From: Novosphingobium sp.
GTDB taxonomy: Bacteria; Pseudomonadota; Alphaproteobacteria; Sphingomonadales; Sphingomonadaceae
Assembly (NCBI RefSeq): GCF_019748365.1
Contig: NZ_JAIEPN010000093.1
Coordinates: 31,636 to 95,635, forward strand
DNA: 64,000 bases
Reading direction: 5' to 3'
Shown here: piece by piece, positions 44,545 to 54,729 of the stretch
How positions within the stretch are numbered: the first letter of the stretch is position 1
How the letters are laid out: each line of letters opens with the position of its first letter
Position numbers and translations under genes: made by a program
Notes under the pieces: generated by a model
Seen by the model: the letters and a program-made list of their open reading frames with translations, nothing else
Told to the model about the DNA's origin: nothing
Databases searched by the model: none

Positions 44545-45819
44545 ATGAGCAAGACCAGAGATCCTGCCGCGCTCGAAGCGCTTCGCGCAGCGCGTCAGGC
44601 CCGGATGCAGGCCGGCCTTGCGAGGCGCTACCGCTCCGACACGCTGTTCCGCTGGGCGGGCTTCGGTGCAGTGAGCTTCTCCGCGCTGATCCTCGTCCTG
44701 CTGCTGGTCTCGATGGCCTCGAGCGGCTGGGCCGGCTTCCAGCGCAGCGAGATCCGCATGTCCGTGCCGATCCGCGGTCACATCCAGATCGATCCCGCGC
44801 GCCTCGCGCAGCCCGATCCCTTGGGCGGGCTGGAAGTGGCGGGCCTCCCCGCATTGGTCAAATCGGCGGCAACCCAGGCCTTCGGACCAGACGGCGATGC
44901 CCTGATCGCGGATGGCGCCTGGCGCGAAGTCGGCCAGAAGCTGATTGACGATCCCTCGCTGCTGATGTCGGGCGAACTCAAGGTTTCGCTTCCCGCCAGC
45001 GACGATCTCGCCAATGCGCAGCGCGGCGGCGGCGTTCCCGAATTGCGGCAGCGCGCCGCCAGACTCGCGCGTGAAGGCGCTCTTGTCCGCGCCTTCGATA
45101 CCGGCTTCCTCGTCCGCGCCGATGCCACCAATCCGCAGAGCGTGGGCATCTGGGGCGCGCTAAAGGGCTCGATGATGACTATGTTCATCACCCTCGTCCT
45201 CGCCTTCCCGGTCGGCGTGCTCTCGGCGCTCTACCTCGAGGAATATGCCGGGCGGAACCGCTGGACGGACATCATCGAAATCTCGATCAACAACCTTGCC
45301 GCCGTGCCGTCGATCATCTTCGGTCTGCTCGGTCTCGCGGTCTTTCTGGCCGCGTTTCCGAACTACCGCTCGGCCCCGCTGATCGGCGGCATGACGCTGG
45401 CGCTGATGACCATGCCGGTCATCGTGATCTCGGGCCGCAACGCGATCAAGGCGGTGCCCCCCTCGATCCGCGATGCCGCGCTTGCCATGGGCGCCAGCCC
45501 GGTGCAGGTCGTGTTCCACCACGTCCTCCCGCTCGCGCTCCCCGGCATTCTCACCGGCACGATCATCGGCATGGCTCGCGCGCTCGGTGAAACCGCGCCA
45601 TTGCTGATGATCGGCATGCGTGCGTTCGTCGCCAGCCCGCCGAGCGACTTCACCTCGCCCGCCACTGTGCTGCCGGTGCAGATCTTCCTGTGGTCTGACG
45701 AGATCGACCGCGGCTTTATCGAGCGCACGAGCGCGGCGATTGTCGTGCTCCTGATCTTCCTGCTCGTGATGAACGGCATCGCGATCTACCTGCGCAATCG
45801 CTTCGAGAAACGGTGGTAA
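44545..45819 (+). CDS. pstA: Phosphate ABC transporter permease PstA, long form
   Basis: A 424-residue permease. The first helix (about 37-58) is followed by a large periplasmic insert (about 60-205, DUF3333-like) typical of alphaproteobacteria. The permease core then has [57 protein letters not shown] and the EAA loop [45 protein letters not shown]. It partners PstC; pstB begins one base after its stop codon. Confidence 0.95.
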   Translation: MSKTRDPAALEALRAARQARMQAGLARRYRSDTLFRWAGFGAVSFSALILVLLLVSMASSGWAGFQRSEIRMSVPIRGHIQIDPARLAQPDPLGGLEVAGLPALVKSAATQAFGPDGDALIADGAWREVGQKLIDDPSLLMSGELKVSLPASDDLANAQRGGGVPELRQRAARLAREGALVRAFDTGFLVRADATNPQSVGIWGALKGSMMTMFITLVLAFPVGVLSALYLEEYAGRNRWTDIIEISINNLAAVPSIIFGLLGLAVFLAAFPNYRSAPLIGGMTLALMTMPVIVISGRNAIKAVPPSIRDAALAMGASPVQVVFHHVLPLALPGILTGTIIGMARALGETAPLLMIGMRAFVASPPSDFTSPATVLPVQIFLWSDEIDRGFIERTSAAIVVLLIFLLVMNGIAIYLRNRFEKRW

Positions 45820-45820
45820 C

Positions 45821-46648
45821 ATGAACGCTCCTGTCCCGGCTGCGGAAGCGGCAAACCAGTCTGCGCCCCCCGTGTTCCCCGAACCGGTCGGGTCCTCCAA
45901 GATCAGCGCGCGCAGCGTGTCGGTTTTCTATGGCCAGAAGCGCGCGATCGACGATGTCTCGATCGAGATCCCGCAGAACTACGTGACCGCGTTCATCGGC
46001 CCCTCGGGCTGCGGCAAATCGACGTTCCTGCGCAGCCTCAACCGCATGAACGACACGATCCCGAGTGCGCGCGTCGAAGGCGAGATCCTGCTCGACGGGG
46101 CGGATATCTACCGCTCCGGCATGGACGTCGTGCAGCTGCGCGCGCGTGTGGGGATGGTGTTCCAGAAGCCGAACCCCTTCCCCAAGTCGATTTACGAGAA
46201 CATCGCCTACGGGCCCCGCATCCATGGCATCACGTCCAGCAAGGGCGAGCTTGACGGCATTGTCGAACAGTCGCTCCAGCGCGCCGGCCTGTGGGACGAA
46301 GTCAAGGACCGCCTGACCGACAGCGGCACCGCGCTTTCGGGCGGCCAGCAGCAGCGCCTGTGCATCGCGCGCGCGATCGCGGTCGATCCCGAGGTGATCC
46401 TGATGGACGAGCCGTGCTCGGCGCTCGATCCGATCGCCACTGCGCGCATCGAGGAACTGATCGACGAACTGCGCGGCCGCTATGCCATCGTGATCGTGAC
46501 CCACTCGATGCAACAGGCCGCGCGTGTTTCGCAGCGCACCGCGTTTTTCCATCTCGGCAAGATCGTCGAATACGGTACAACTTCCGATATATTCACCAAT
46601 CCGCGTGAGGAAAAGACCAAGGATTATATCACTGGTCGGTACGGGTAA
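45821..46648 (+). CDS. pstB: Phosphate ABC transporter ATPase PstB
   Basis: A 275-residue ATPase. Walker A is GPSGCGKST at 60-68. The Q-loop is in [27 protein letters not shown], the signature is [16 protein letters not shown], Walker B is [15 protein letters not shown], and the switch His is in [14 protein letters not shown]. All catalytic residues are present. The first 25 residues are a Pro/Ala-rich extension. It powers phosphate uptake with PstCA and signals to PhoU/PhoR. Confidence 0.97.
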   Translation: MNAPVPAAEAANQSAPPVFPEPVGSSKISARSVSVFYGQKRAIDDVSIEIPQNYVTAFIGPSGCGKSTFLRSLNRMNDTIPSARVEGEILLDGADIYRSGMDVVQLRARVGMVFQKPNPFPKSIYENIAYGPRIHGITSSKGELDGIVEQSLQRAGLWDEVKDRLTDSGTALSGGQQQRLCIARAIAVDPEVILMDEPCSALDPIATARIEELIDELRGRYAIVIVTHSMQQAARVSQRTAFFHLGKIVEYGTTSDIFTNPREEKTKDYITGRYG

Positions 46649-46654
46649 GGAACG

Positions 46655-47341
46655 ATGATGGCCGAGCACACCGTCAAGGCGTTCGACGAAGACATCACCC
46701 GCCTGCGCGGCCTTGTCGCGGAGATGGGCGGCCTGGCCGAGCTTTCCGTGGCCGAGGCCATGGACGCGCTCGTCAGCGGCAACCAGGAACTCGCTGATGG
46801 CGTGATCGCGCGCGACAAGCGGATCGACCATCTGGAGGGCGAGGTCGACCGGCTCTCGGTCCGCGTGCTCGCCTTGCGCGCGCCGATGGCGGATGATCTG
46901 CGCGAAGTGATCGCGGCGCTGAAAATCGCCGGCGTGATCGAGCGCATCGGCGATTATGCCAAGAACATCGCCAAGCGCGTCGGCCATATCGAGGGCCGCA
47001 AACGCTTCGAACCGCTCACCCTGCTGCCGGTGATGAACGAACTCGCGGGCGACATGGTGCACGATGTGCTCACCGCCTATGCCGCGCGCGATCCGGTCGC
47101 CGCAGCCGAAATCGTCAAGCGCGACGCCAAGGTCGATGCCTTCTACGACAGCGTGTTCCGCAATTTCGTCTCCTATATGGTCGAAAACCCGGCGACGATC
47201 AGCTCGGTCGCGCAGCTCATGTTCGTCGCCCGCAATATCGAGCGGATCGGCGATCATGCCACCAACATTGCCGAAATGGTCCACTACGCCGCGACGGGAA
47301 CCTACCTGCCCGAACGGGACGAGGTCATCCCGCCGGTCTGA
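46655..47341 (+). CDS. phoU: Phosphate signalling regulator PhoU
   Basis: A 228-residue all-helical protein of two PhoU repeats. Landmarks are MGGLAELSVAEAMDALVSGNQELADGVIARDKRIDHLEGEVD in repeat one, and MVHDVLTAYAARDPVAAAEIVKRDAKVDAFYDSVFRNF in repeat two with NIERIGDHATNIAEMVHYAATG. The second ATG (46658) fits the AAGGA site slightly better than the first. PhoU links PstSCAB activity to inhibition of PhoR. It ends 96 bases before phoB. Confidence 0.94.
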   Translation: MMAEHTVKAFDEDITRLRGLVAEMGGLAELSVAEAMDALVSGNQELADGVIARDKRIDHLEGEVDRLSVRVLALRAPMADDLREVIAALKIAGVIERIGDYAKNIAKRVGHIEGRKRFEPLTLLPVMNELAGDMVHDVLTAYAARDPVAAAEIVKRDAKVDAFYDSVFRNFVSYMVENPATISSVAQLMFVARNIERIGDHATNIAEMVHYAATGTYLPERDEVIPPV

Positions 47342-47395
47342 GCGGCACGTCCGGCGTCACGACTGCGTAACAAATGGCGTGTTTGCGCAATGTGA

Positions 47396-47402
47396 CTGTC
47401 AT
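47396..47402 (+). promoter_or_regulatory. Single PHO half-site in the phoU-phoB gap
   Basis: CTGTCAT matches one PhoB half-site, 36 bases before the phoB start. The partner half at 11-base spacing matches poorly on either side (about 3 of 7). It may be a weak autoregulatory site or chance. Confidence 0.3.
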
Positions 47403-47437
47403 GCCTGACGGTCAGTGATTGCATCCGGGGGTTATCG

Positions 47438-48127
47438 ATGTCCGCGCCGAAACTGCTTCTGGTTGAGGATGATACCGCGCTGGCCGAACTGGTGGAATAC
47501 CGGTTCCGCGGCGAGGGGTACGACGTGCGCACGACCGATGATGGTGACGAGGCCCTGCTCCTCGCCGCCGAGGACACCCCAGACCTCGTTCTGCTTGACT
47601 GGATGATCGGCGGCACCAGCGGCATCGAAGTCTGCCGCCGCCTGCGCCGCAACAAGTCAACCGCCCATGTTCCGATCATCATCCTCACCGCGCGCAGCGA
47701 CGAGGACGACCGCGTGCGCGGCCTTGAAACGGGCGCGGACGACTATGTCACCAAGCCCTTCTCCCCGCGCGAGCTGATCGCCCGCGTCGGTGCCGTGCTG
47801 CGCCGCGTCCGCCCCGCGCTGGCTGGCGAGACGATCACCGTGGGCGATCTCGCGCTTGATCCCACCGCGCATCGCGTCACCCGCTGCGGTCAGGCGATCA
47901 AGATCGGGCCGACCGAGTTCCGTCTGCTACGCCATTTCATGGAGCATCCGGGCCGCGTCTTCTCGCGCGGGCAACTGCTCGATGCGGTGTGGGGCAGCGG
48001 CAGCGATATCGAGCTACGCACGGTGGACGTCCACATCCGCCGCCTGCGTCAGGCCATTGCCATCCCCGGCGCCGCCGATCCGGTGCGTACCGTCCGCTCC
48101 GCCGGCTACGCGCTCGAAGGCGTCTGA
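47438..48127 (+). CDS. phoB: Phosphate regulon response regulator PhoB
   Basis: A 229-residue OmpR-family regulator. The receiver domain (1-120) has acidic residues in LLVEDD, the phosphoacceptor Asp in DLVLLDWMIGGTSGIEV, Thr in IIILTARSDEDD, and Lys in DDYVTKPFSPREL. The C-terminal winged helix has FRLLRHFMEHPGRVFSRGQLLDAVWG and RTVDVHIRRLRQAI, the recognition helix of PhoB type. The phosphorylated form binds PHO boxes such as the one before pstS. The gene converges on DUF1467. Confidence 0.95.
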   Translation: MSAPKLLLVEDDTALAELVEYRFRGEGYDVRTTDDGDEALLLAAEDTPDLVLLDWMIGGTSGIEVCRRLRRNKSTAHVPIIILTARSDEDDRVRGLETGADDYVTKPFSPRELIARVGAVLRRVRPALAGETITVGDLALDPTAHRVTRCGQAIKIGPTEFRLLRHFMEHPGRVFSRGQLLDAVWGSGSDIELRTVDVHIRRLRQAIAIPGAADPVRTVRSAGYALEGV

Positions 48128-48132
48128 GATAG

Positions 48133-48156
48133 CCCTCTCCCCTTCAGGGGAGAGGG
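48133..48156. terminator. Perfect hairpin between convergent phoB and DUF1467 genes
   Basis: Ten-base arms CCCTCTCCCC/GGGGAGAGGG with loop TTCA lie six bases after the phoB stop, followed by a second related GGGAGAGGGG segment. The sequence resembles a dispersed repeat often used as a terminator between convergent genes in alphaproteobacteria. There is no long T-run. Confidence 0.6.
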
Positions 48157-48172
48157 TTGGGAGAGGGGAACC

Positions 48173-48445
48173 TCAGATCCCCAAGAGCGGCGCGATGTCG
48201 AGGTCCTGGATCGTGATCCAGCGGTTCACGTAGTTGGCATAGTAGAGCCAGAACAGCACCGCCGAAAGCACCGTCGCGCGCAGCAGAATGCGGCGCGGAT
48301 TGAAGTTCGCGGGTGCACTTGGCGCCTGCCCCGGCACTTTCTTAATGCCCAGCTCATCCGCCGTCCGCACGCCGAAGGGCATGACGAGGAACGCCGAGAG
48401 CACCCAGAACAGCGCCCAGATCGCGGCAATCGAAGTCCACTTCAT
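48173..48445 (-). CDS. DUF1467 family small membrane protein
   Basis: A 90-residue protein with two membrane helices, at about 5-24 (SIAAIWALFWVLSAFLVMPFGV) and 52-70 (ILLRATVLSAVLFWLYYANYVN). Between them is GVRTADELGIKKVPGQAPSAPANFNPRR, the family signature region, with the PFGVRT motif conserved. Function is unknown. In sphingomonads it usually lies between the RNase J and proS genes. It begins five bases after the RNase J stop. Confidence 0.88.
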   Translation of the reverse strand: MKWTSIAAIWALFWVLSAFLVMPFGVRTADELGIKKVPGQAPSAPANFNPRRILLRATVLSAVLFWLYYANYVNRWITIQDLDIAPLLGI

Positions 48446-48450
48446 CTGCC

Positions 48451-50103
48451 TCAGCCTTCCCGCAGCATGACCTGCACGACGGGCTTCTTGCCCGACCAGC
48501 GCTGCGCCGCACGCCGCACCGTCAGCCGCACCGTCTCGGCAATCGCCGCCCGGTCGCGCTTCTTGTCGCCCTTGATCGCGGTCACGGCCTTTTCGACATC
48601 CCCCTGCGCTTCGGCGATGAACGCGTCCATGTCCTCTTCGAGCGGCAGGCCGACCGCGGCGATCTCGACCTCAGACGTCAGCCTGCCCACCGCCGAGACC
48701 GCCAGCGCCGCCACTACCAGCCCACTTTCCGCCAGCTTGCGCCGCTGCGACATCGCGCTGCCGTCCGCCGGCGCAATGATGTCGCCATCCAGCACCAGCC
48801 GGCCATTGCGCACTTCCGAGAGCTTCACCGGCCCGTCCGGCGCCAGCCGCACCACATCACCGTTCTTCTGGACGATCGTGCGGGGGATGCCGCAAGCCTT
48901 GCCCAGCCGCGCCTGCTCGGCCATGTGGCGCATCTCGCCGTGCACCGGCACAAGCATCTCCGGCCTGATCCAGCTGTAGAGCGCTTCCAGCTCTGGCCGC
49001 CCCGGATGGCCCGAAACGTGGATCATCCCCTGCCGGTCGGTCAGGATTTCCACGCCCTTGGCGGCCAGCTGGTTCTGCACCCGCCCGATGGCGAGCTCGT
49101 TCCCGGGGATCTGGCGGCTCGAGAAGATCACCGCATCGCCCTTCTCGAGCTTCACGGGATGCGAGTCCGAAGCGATCCGCGCCAATGCCGCCCGTGCCTC
49201 GCCCTGCCCACCTGTGGCGAGCACGAGCACCTGCCCACGCGGCAGGTCCATCGCCTCGTCCATGCTGACCGTCTCGGGAAAGTGTTCGAGATAGCCGCTC
49301 GCCTGCGCCACGCCGATGATCCTGTCGAGCGAGCGCCCCGCCACGCAAAGCTTGCGCCCGGTCGCCTCGGCTACTTCGCCCAGCGTCTGCAGCCGCGCGA
49401 CGTTGGAGGCGAAGGTCGTCACCACCACGCGCTTGCCCTTGAGGCCGGCCACCATGTCCATCAACCCGCTGCGCACCGCGCCTTCGGAGCCCGAAGGTTT
49501 CGGATTGAACACGTTGGTCGAATCGCAAACGAGCGCCAGCACGCCCTGGTCGCCGAGCGCGGTGAGCTCGCCCTCGGTCGCCGGCACGCCGATCAGCGGC
49601 TCGTCATCCAGCTTCCAGTCACCGGTGTGGAACACCCGGCCATACGGCGTCTCGATCACCAGGGCATTGCCCTCGGCAATCGAGTGCGCCAGCGGCACAT
49701 AGCGCACGTCGAACGGTCCGAGGCTCAGCGACGAATCGTTGGGAATCGTATTCAGCGTCACCTGCTTCGAGATGCCCGCCTCGGCCAGCTTCTCCGCCAC
49801 CAGCCGCGCGGTGAACGGAGTCGCATAGAGCGGCACGCCGAGATCGAGCGCGAAATAGGGCACTGCGCCGATGTGGTCCTCGTGCGCATGGGTCAGCACG
49901 ACGCCGACCAGATCGTCCAGCCGCTCCTCGATGAACGACAGATCGGCGAACACCAGATCGACGCCCGGATAGTAGGGATCGGCAAAGGTCATGCCGAGGT
50001 CGACCATCAGCCACTTGCCATTGCAGCCGTAGAGATTGACGTTCATGCCGATCTCGCCCGATCCGCCGAGCGCGAGAAACAGCAATTCCTTACCGGGTTT
50101 CAC
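48451..50103 (-). CDS. rnj: Ribonuclease J
   Basis: A 550-residue metallo-beta-lactamase/beta-CASP ribonuclease involved in mRNA decay and rRNA maturation. It begins GKELLFLALGGSGEIGMNVNLYG. The zinc motif is VLTHAHEDHIGAVPYF, followed by HTGDWKLDDEPL, CDSTNVFNPKPSGSE (beta-CASP), SSRQIPGNE and IHVSGHPGRPELEALYSWIRPEMLVPVHGEMRHM. The C-terminal domain ends with a small basic segment. The start is the ATG at 50103. The upstream coaX stop is 39 bases away. Confidence 0.95.
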   Translation of the reverse strand: MKPGKELLFLALGGSGEIGMNVNLYGCNGKWLMVDLGMTFADPYYPGVDLVFADLSFIEERLDDLVGVVLTHAHEDHIGAVPYFALDLGVPLYATPFTARLVAEKLAEAGISKQVTLNTIPNDSSLSLGPFDVRYVPLAHSIAEGNALVIETPYGRVFHTGDWKLDDEPLIGVPATEGELTALGDQGVLALVCDSTNVFNPKPSGSEGAVRSGLMDMVAGLKGKRVVVTTFASNVARLQTLGEVAEATGRKLCVAGRSLDRIIGVAQASGYLEHFPETVSMDEAMDLPRGQVLVLATGGQGEARAALARIASDSHPVKLEKGDAVIFSSRQIPGNELAIGRVQNQLAAKGVEILTDRQGMIHVSGHPGRPELEALYSWIRPEMLVPVHGEMRHMAEQARLGKACGIPRTIVQKNGDVVRLAPDGPVKLSEVRNGRLVLDGDIIAPADGSAMSQRRKLAESGLVVAALAVSAVGRLTSEVEIAAVGLPLEEDMDAFIAEAQGDVEKAVTAIKGDKKRDRAAIAETVRLTVRRAAQRWSGKKPVVQVMLREG

Positions 50104-50142
50104 AGAATTTCCAGTTCACTTGGGGCCCTGGGGCCCGAAAAA

Positions 50143-50928
50143 TCAGGACTTTCCGACGCGCTCGGCCAGGATGGCAATGCCATCCAGCGTCAGGTCGGTG
50201 TCGACGTGGTCGAAGATCGTCGTGTGCTCGTCAAACAGAACGGCAAGCCCGCCGGTGGCGACCACTTTGGCGGGGCGTCCGATTTCGGCGCGCAGACGGG
50301 ATATCAGGCCTTCCATCATGGCCACATAGCCCCAGAACACGCCGATCTGCATCTGATCTTCAGTGTTACGGCCGATCACGCTGCGATTGTTGCCTTGCGG
50401 CGGCGCAATCGCGATGCGCGGCAGCTTGGCCGCCGCCGTCACCAGCGCATCGAGCGACAGGTTGATGCCCGGCGCGATGATCCCGCCCTTGTAGGCCCCG
50501 CTTGCATCCACCACGTCGAACGTCGTCGCCGTGCCGAAATCGACGACGATCAGGTCGCCCTCATACTTCGCATGCGCCGCCACGGTGTTGACCGCGCGGT
50601 CCGCCCCCAGCGAGCGCGGCTGCTCGACATCGGCGACAAAACCCCACTCCACCGGCGGCTGCCCGGCGATCAGCGGATCGATGCCGAAATACTTCTGTCC
50701 CAGCACCTGCAGGTTGTGCAGCGCGCGCGGCACCACCGTGGAAATCAGGATCTGCCGCACGCGTTCGGGATCGAAGCCCTGCAGCTTCATCAGTTGCAGC
50801 AGCCACACCGCATATTCGTCCGCCGTGCGCCGCGGATCGGTCGCCACCCGCCAGCGCGAGCGGATTTCCCGCCCGTCAAACAGCGCGAAGACAACGTTGG
50901 TGTTGCCAACGTCAACCGCCAGAAGCAT
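50143..50928 (-). CDS. coaX: Type III pantothenate kinase
   Basis: A 261-residue enzyme for the first step of coenzyme A synthesis (pantothenate phosphorylation). The start is the ATG giving [19 protein letters not shown], which contains the phosphate-binding motif DVGNTN. A longer frame would run back into birA. Other motifs are [49 protein letters not shown] and [11 protein letters not shown]. It overlaps the birA 3' end by 17 bases. Confidence 0.95.
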   Translation of the reverse strand: MLLAVDVGNTNVVFALFDGREIRSRWRVATDPRRTADEYAVWLLQLMKLQGFDPERVRQILISTVVPRALHNLQVLGQKYFGIDPLIAGQPPVEWGFVADVEQPRSLGADRAVNTVAAHAKYEGDLIVVDFGTATTFDVVDASGAYKGGIIAPGINLSLDALVTAAAKLPRIAIAPPQGNNRSVIGRNTEDQMQIGVFWGYVAMMEGLISRLRAEIGRPAKVVATGGLAVLFDEHTTIFDHVDTDLTLDGIAILAERVGKS

Positions 50929-51667
50929 CGCTCGTTCCTCCTGCGCCGATAAGCTCGACGTCTCCGGCGTGGATGGCACGGACGGACCCGTCCGCCAAGC
51001 GCAGAAGGACTGCGCCATCGGGCTCCAGCCCCGCAAAACCGCCGATCACGTAGCCTTCCTCGGTGAGGTTCACGCCCAGCAGCGTGCCCTTGGGCAAGGT
51101 CCGCGCCAGCCAGTCCTCGCGCAGCATGGGCCAGGCACCGGCATGCCAGGCCGTGAGGTCTTCCGCCCAGCTGGCCGCCAGCGCCGAGGCAAAAGCATCG
51201 CGGCTCACGGCGTAGCCAAGCGCTGCCAGCGACACCGTCTTGCGGCCCGGTACTTCAGGCGCCTCGGCCAGATTGACCCCGATGCCGACGATCACCGCAT
51301 CGCGCTGCCGCTCGAGCAGGATGCCGCCGAGCTTCGCCTCGCCCACCAGCAAGTCGTTCGGCCATTTGAGCGCGAGGCCAGCCAGCTCCGGCACCACCGC
51401 CATCAGCGCCCGGTGGACGCTCACGCCCGCAACCAGCGCCAGCGTCTGAGGCAGCGCGTCGGAGTCGCGCAGAGCGACCGCCGTCGATCCCATGAAGTTG
51501 CCAAGCCCGCCGGTCCAGACCCGCCCGGCGCGCCCGCGCCCGGAGGTCTGCCTGTCGGCCACGAGCCAGTGGCCTTCCGCCGGGGCCTCGCCTTGGGCAA
51601 GCCGCGTGAGCAGCGCCGAATTGGTCGAGGCGATTTCCGCAACGACCTTGATCAGCGGGTCCGGCAC
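50912..51667 (-). CDS. birA: Biotin-[acetyl-CoA-carboxylase] ligase, no HTH domain
   Basis: A 251-residue biotin protein ligase. The active-site motif GRGRAGRVW follows ADRQTS, then [33 protein letters not shown] and a C-terminal SH3-like part ([32 protein letters not shown]). The N-terminal DNA-binding domain of bifunctional BirA is absent, so it should only attach biotin to carboxyl carrier protein. It lies between nuoN and coaX on the same strand. Confidence 0.94.
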   Translation of the reverse strand: MPDPLIKVVAEIASTNSALLTRLAQGEAPAEGHWLVADRQTSGRGRAGRVWTGGLGNFMGSTAVALRDSDALPQTLALVAGVSVHRALMAVVPELAGLALKWPNDLLVGEAKLGGILLERQRDAVIVGIGVNLAEAPEVPGRKTVSLAALGYAVSRDAFASALAASWAEDLTAWHAGAWPMLREDWLARTLPKGTLLGVNLTEEGYVIGGFAGLEPDGAVLLRLADGSVRAIHAGDVELIGAGGTSDASGG

Positions 51668-51682
51668 CGCCCGCTCAGCGCA

Positions 51683-53146
51683 TCATGCAATGTGAAACAG
51701 CGCGGCGGCCGCATGGCCGGCCAGCACGCCCAGCGACTTTGTCAGCAGGTAGCCCAGCGGCGAGATCGCCACGACTGACACGAACAGCAGCACGCGCTGC
51801 GCCATGTCGCTCTGGCCCGTCACCACGTCCGCCGCTTCGTCGAAGTACATCACCTTGACGACCTTGATGTAGTAGAACGCGCCGATCACCGAAGCCGCGA
51901 TGCCGATGGCCGCGAGCGAAAGCAGGTTTGCCTGCACTGCCGCCTGGAACACCACGAACTTGCCCCAGAACCCGAACAGCGGCGGAATGCCAGCCAGGCT
52001 GAACATGACCGCAGCAAGCGCCAGCGCCAGCATCGGCCGGGTCTTGGAAAGGCCCGCCATCGCCGCGATGGACTCGACCGGCGCCCCGTCCGCATCGCGC
52101 AGCATCAGCACCGCGACAAAGCCTGCGACCGACATCGCGACATAGATCGCAAGGTAGACCAGCATCGCCGCCGCGCCCGCCTGATTGGCGCAGGCAAGGC
52201 CGATCAGCATGAAGCCGACGTTGTTGATCGAGGAATAGGCGAGCAGACGCTTGATATTGTCCTGCCCGATCGCCCCCAGCGCACCGATCACGATCGAGAG
52301 CAGCGCCACGAAAATCACAATCTGCTGCCACGCCCCCGGCTGCGCGCCGAAAGCAAACAGGCTGACCCGCATCAGCAGTGCCAGTGCCGCCACCTTGGGC
52401 GCGGTCGCGAAGAAAGTCGTCACCGGGGTCGGCGCGCCTTCATAAACGTCGGGCGTCCACATGTGGAACGGCGCCGCGCTCACCTTGAAAGCAAGGCCCG
52501 CCAGTACGAACACGATCCCGAAGGTCGCGCCCATCGAAAGCGGCCCGGCGAGCGCGCCGTGAATGCCGGCAAAGCTCGTGCTGCCGGTGAAGCCGTAGGT
52601 CAGGCTGATGCCATAAAGCAGAATGCCCGAGGCGAGCGAGCCGAGCACAAAGTACTTGAGGCCCGCTTCCGCCGACCGCTCATCGCTGCGCAGGAACGCG
52701 GCCATGACATAGGCGGCAAGGCTGTTGAGCTCGAGCCCGATATAGAGCGCGAGCATGTCGGTCGCCGAGACCATCATGCCCATGCCCATCGAGGCGAGCA
52801 GTACCAGCAGCGGGAACTCCGCGCGCATCGCGTTCTCGCGCTCGAAGAAGGCAGGCGCGACGATCAGGGTGACGGCGGCACCGACGTAGATCAGCAGCTT
52901 GCCGAAAGCGGCAAACGCATCGCCGCTGAACTGGCCGTTCCAGGCGCTCACGCCCGGCCCCATCGCGGCCCCGCTCAGCGCCGGCACGGTGAGCACGGCG
53001 CAGACCGTCAGCGCAGCCACCGCCGCGATCGAAATCGCGCGGCTCGCCTTGTCACCCCCCCAGGCGGCGGCGAGCAGCAGGATCAGGCCGGAAACGCTGA
53101 GGACTTCCTCGGTCCCGGTGATCGCCAGAGAGCGCAGCAGTTCCAT
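51683..53146 (-). CDS. nuoN: NADH-quinone oxidoreductase subunit N
   Basis: A 487-residue antiporter-like membrane subunit of complex I with about 14 hydrophobic segments. Landmarks are ALYIGLELNSLAAYVMAAFLRSDERSAEAGLKYFVLGSLASGILLYGISLTYGFTG, the helix VSAAPFHMWTPDVYEGAPTPVTTFFATAPKVAAL, and INNVGFMLIGLACA. The conserved Lys and Glu of proton pumping lie in these regions. It overlaps nuoM by a TGATG junction and is the last nuo gene of the operon; birA follows 15 bases later. Confidence 0.96.
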   Translation of the reverse strand: MELLRSLAITGTEEVLSVSGLILLLAAAWGGDKASRAISIAAVAALTVCAVLTVPALSGAAMGPGVSAWNGQFSGDAFAAFGKLLIYVGAAVTLIVAPAFFERENAMRAEFPLLVLLASMGMGMMVSATDMLALYIGLELNSLAAYVMAAFLRSDERSAEAGLKYFVLGSLASGILLYGISLTYGFTGSTSFAGIHGALAGPLSMGATFGIVFVLAGLAFKVSAAPFHMWTPDVYEGAPTPVTTFFATAPKVAALALLMRVSLFAFGAQPGAWQQIVIFVALLSIVIGALGAIGQDNIKRLLAYSSINNVGFMLIGLACANQAGAAAMLVYLAIYVAMSVAGFVAVLMLRDADGAPVESIAAMAGLSKTRPMLALALAAVMFSLAGIPPLFGFWGKFVVFQAAVQANLLSLAAIGIAASVIGAFYYIKVVKVMYFDEAADVVTGQSDMAQRVLLFVSVVAISPLGYLLTKSLGVLAGHAAAALFHIA

Positions 53147-54729
53147 CAGTGCGCCTCCTCATGAGCAGCTTCAGCCCCGTGGGACTCTGGGCCGTGTTCC
53201 ATCGATTCCCCATGTTCATGTGTCTTCGCGGCAGGCGGCATCGCCGCCAGTTGCACATCGGCATCGCCCTTCGGCCGCGCCTGCGCCAGCCGCGCTTCAA
53301 GCCCGGCAATGTCCTTGCGCATCGGCGCGAGGAAGGTTTCCGGGTAGACACCCATCCACATCACGGCCGCGGCGAGCGGGATCATCATCGCCCATTCGCG
53401 CGCATCAAGGTCGGGCATCGCGGCCGCGTCCTCGTTCTTCTGCACGCCGAACACCACGCGGCGATAGAGATAGAGCATGTAGGCCGCGCCAAGGATGATG
53501 CCGGTGGTGCACACCAGCGCCACCCAGCTCGACTGCGCGTAGATACCCAGCAGCGAGAGGAACTCGCCCACGAACCCGCTGGTGCCCGGCAGGCCGACCG
53601 AGGCCATCGTGAACAGCATGAAGAACAGCGCATAGGCCGGCATGTTGATCGCAAGGCCGCCGTAGCGGTCGATCTCGCGCGTGTGCAGCCGGTCATAAAT
53701 CACGCCGACGGCAAGGAACAGCGCGCCCGAGACAATGCCGTGGCTCAGCATCACTATCATCGAGCCTTCAAGCCCTTGCCGGTTGAAGGCGAACAGCCCC
53801 ACCGTCACGATCGCCATGTGCGCGACCGAGGAATAGGCGATCAGCTTCTTCATGTCGTGCTGCACCAGCGCGATCAGCGAGGTGATGACGACCGCCGCCA
53901 TCGAGAGCCCGTAGATCAGCGGCGCAAACTGCGCGGAGGCTTCGGGGAACATCGGCAGCGAGAAGCGGATGAAGCCGTAGCCGCCCATCTTGAGCAGCAC
54001 GCCCGCGAGGATCACCGAACCTGCCGTCGGCGCCTGCACGTGCGCGTCGGGCAGCCAGGTGTGCGTCGGCCACATCGGCATCTTCACCGCAAAGCTCGCG
54101 AAGAACGCGAGCCACAGCCAGGTCTGCGCCTTTACCGGGAAGCTGTAGGCCATCAAGGTCGGGATATCGCTCGTGCCCGCCTCGTTCACCATCCACATCA
54201 TCGCGATCAGCATCAGCACCGATCCGAGCAGCGTGTAGAGGAAGAACTTGTAGCTGGCGTAGATGCGGTCCGCGCCGCCCCAGATGCCGATGATGAGGTA
54301 CATCGGGATGAGGCCGGCTTCGAACATGATGTAGAACAGGAACAAGTCCTGCGCGGTGAAGACGCCGATCATCAGCGTCTCCATGATCAGGAAGTTGGCG
54401 TAGTATTCGCCCGCCCGCTTCTCGATCGCGTTCCAGCTCGCGCCGATGCAGATCGGCATGAGAAACACCGTCAGCGCGATCAGCAGCAGCGCGATCCCGT
54501 CGATGCCGAGCTTCCATTCAAAGCCGGCAAAGACCGAGGCATGCTCCTGGAACTGCCACTGCGGCCCGCCGATCTGGTACTGCGACCACAGCACCGCGCC
54601 GAGCACGAGATCGACCAGCGTCACCGCCAGCGCGATCATCCGCGCGCCCTCGCGCCCCGCCATGAGGCAGGCCACCGCGCCGACCAGCGGCACCAGCAGC
54701 ATCAGGGAAAGGATGGGAAAGCCGCTCAT
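53146..54729 (-). CDS. nuoM: NADH-quinone oxidoreductase subunit M
   Basis: A 527-residue antiporter-like complex I subunit. Features are [23 protein letters not shown] with the key Glu, [39 protein letters not shown], and [19 protein letters not shown]. The last 45 residues are an unusual hydrophilic tail rich in His and Glu ([17 protein letters not shown] and onward). It overlaps nuoL by ATGA and nuoN by TGATG. Confidence 0.96.
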   Translation of the reverse strand: MSGFPILSLMLLVPLVGAVACLMAGREGARMIALAVTLVDLVLGAVLWSQYQIGGPQWQFQEHASVFAGFEWKLGIDGIALLLIALTVFLMPICIGASWNAIEKRAGEYYANFLIMETLMIGVFTAQDLFLFYIMFEAGLIPMYLIIGIWGGADRIYASYKFFLYTLLGSVLMLIAMMWMVNEAGTSDIPTLMAYSFPVKAQTWLWLAFFASFAVKMPMWPTHTWLPDAHVQAPTAGSVILAGVLLKMGGYGFIRFSLPMFPEASAQFAPLIYGLSMAAVVITSLIALVQHDMKKLIAYSSVAHMAIVTVGLFAFNRQGLEGSMIVMLSHGIVSGALFLAVGVIYDRLHTREIDRYGGLAINMPAYALFFMLFTMASVGLPGTSGFVGEFLSLLGIYAQSSWVALVCTTGIILGAAYMLYLYRRVVFGVQKNEDAAAMPDLDAREWAMMIPLAAAVMWMGVYPETFLAPMRKDIAGLEARLAQARPKGDADVQLAAMPPAAKTHEHGESMEHGPESHGAEAAHEEAH

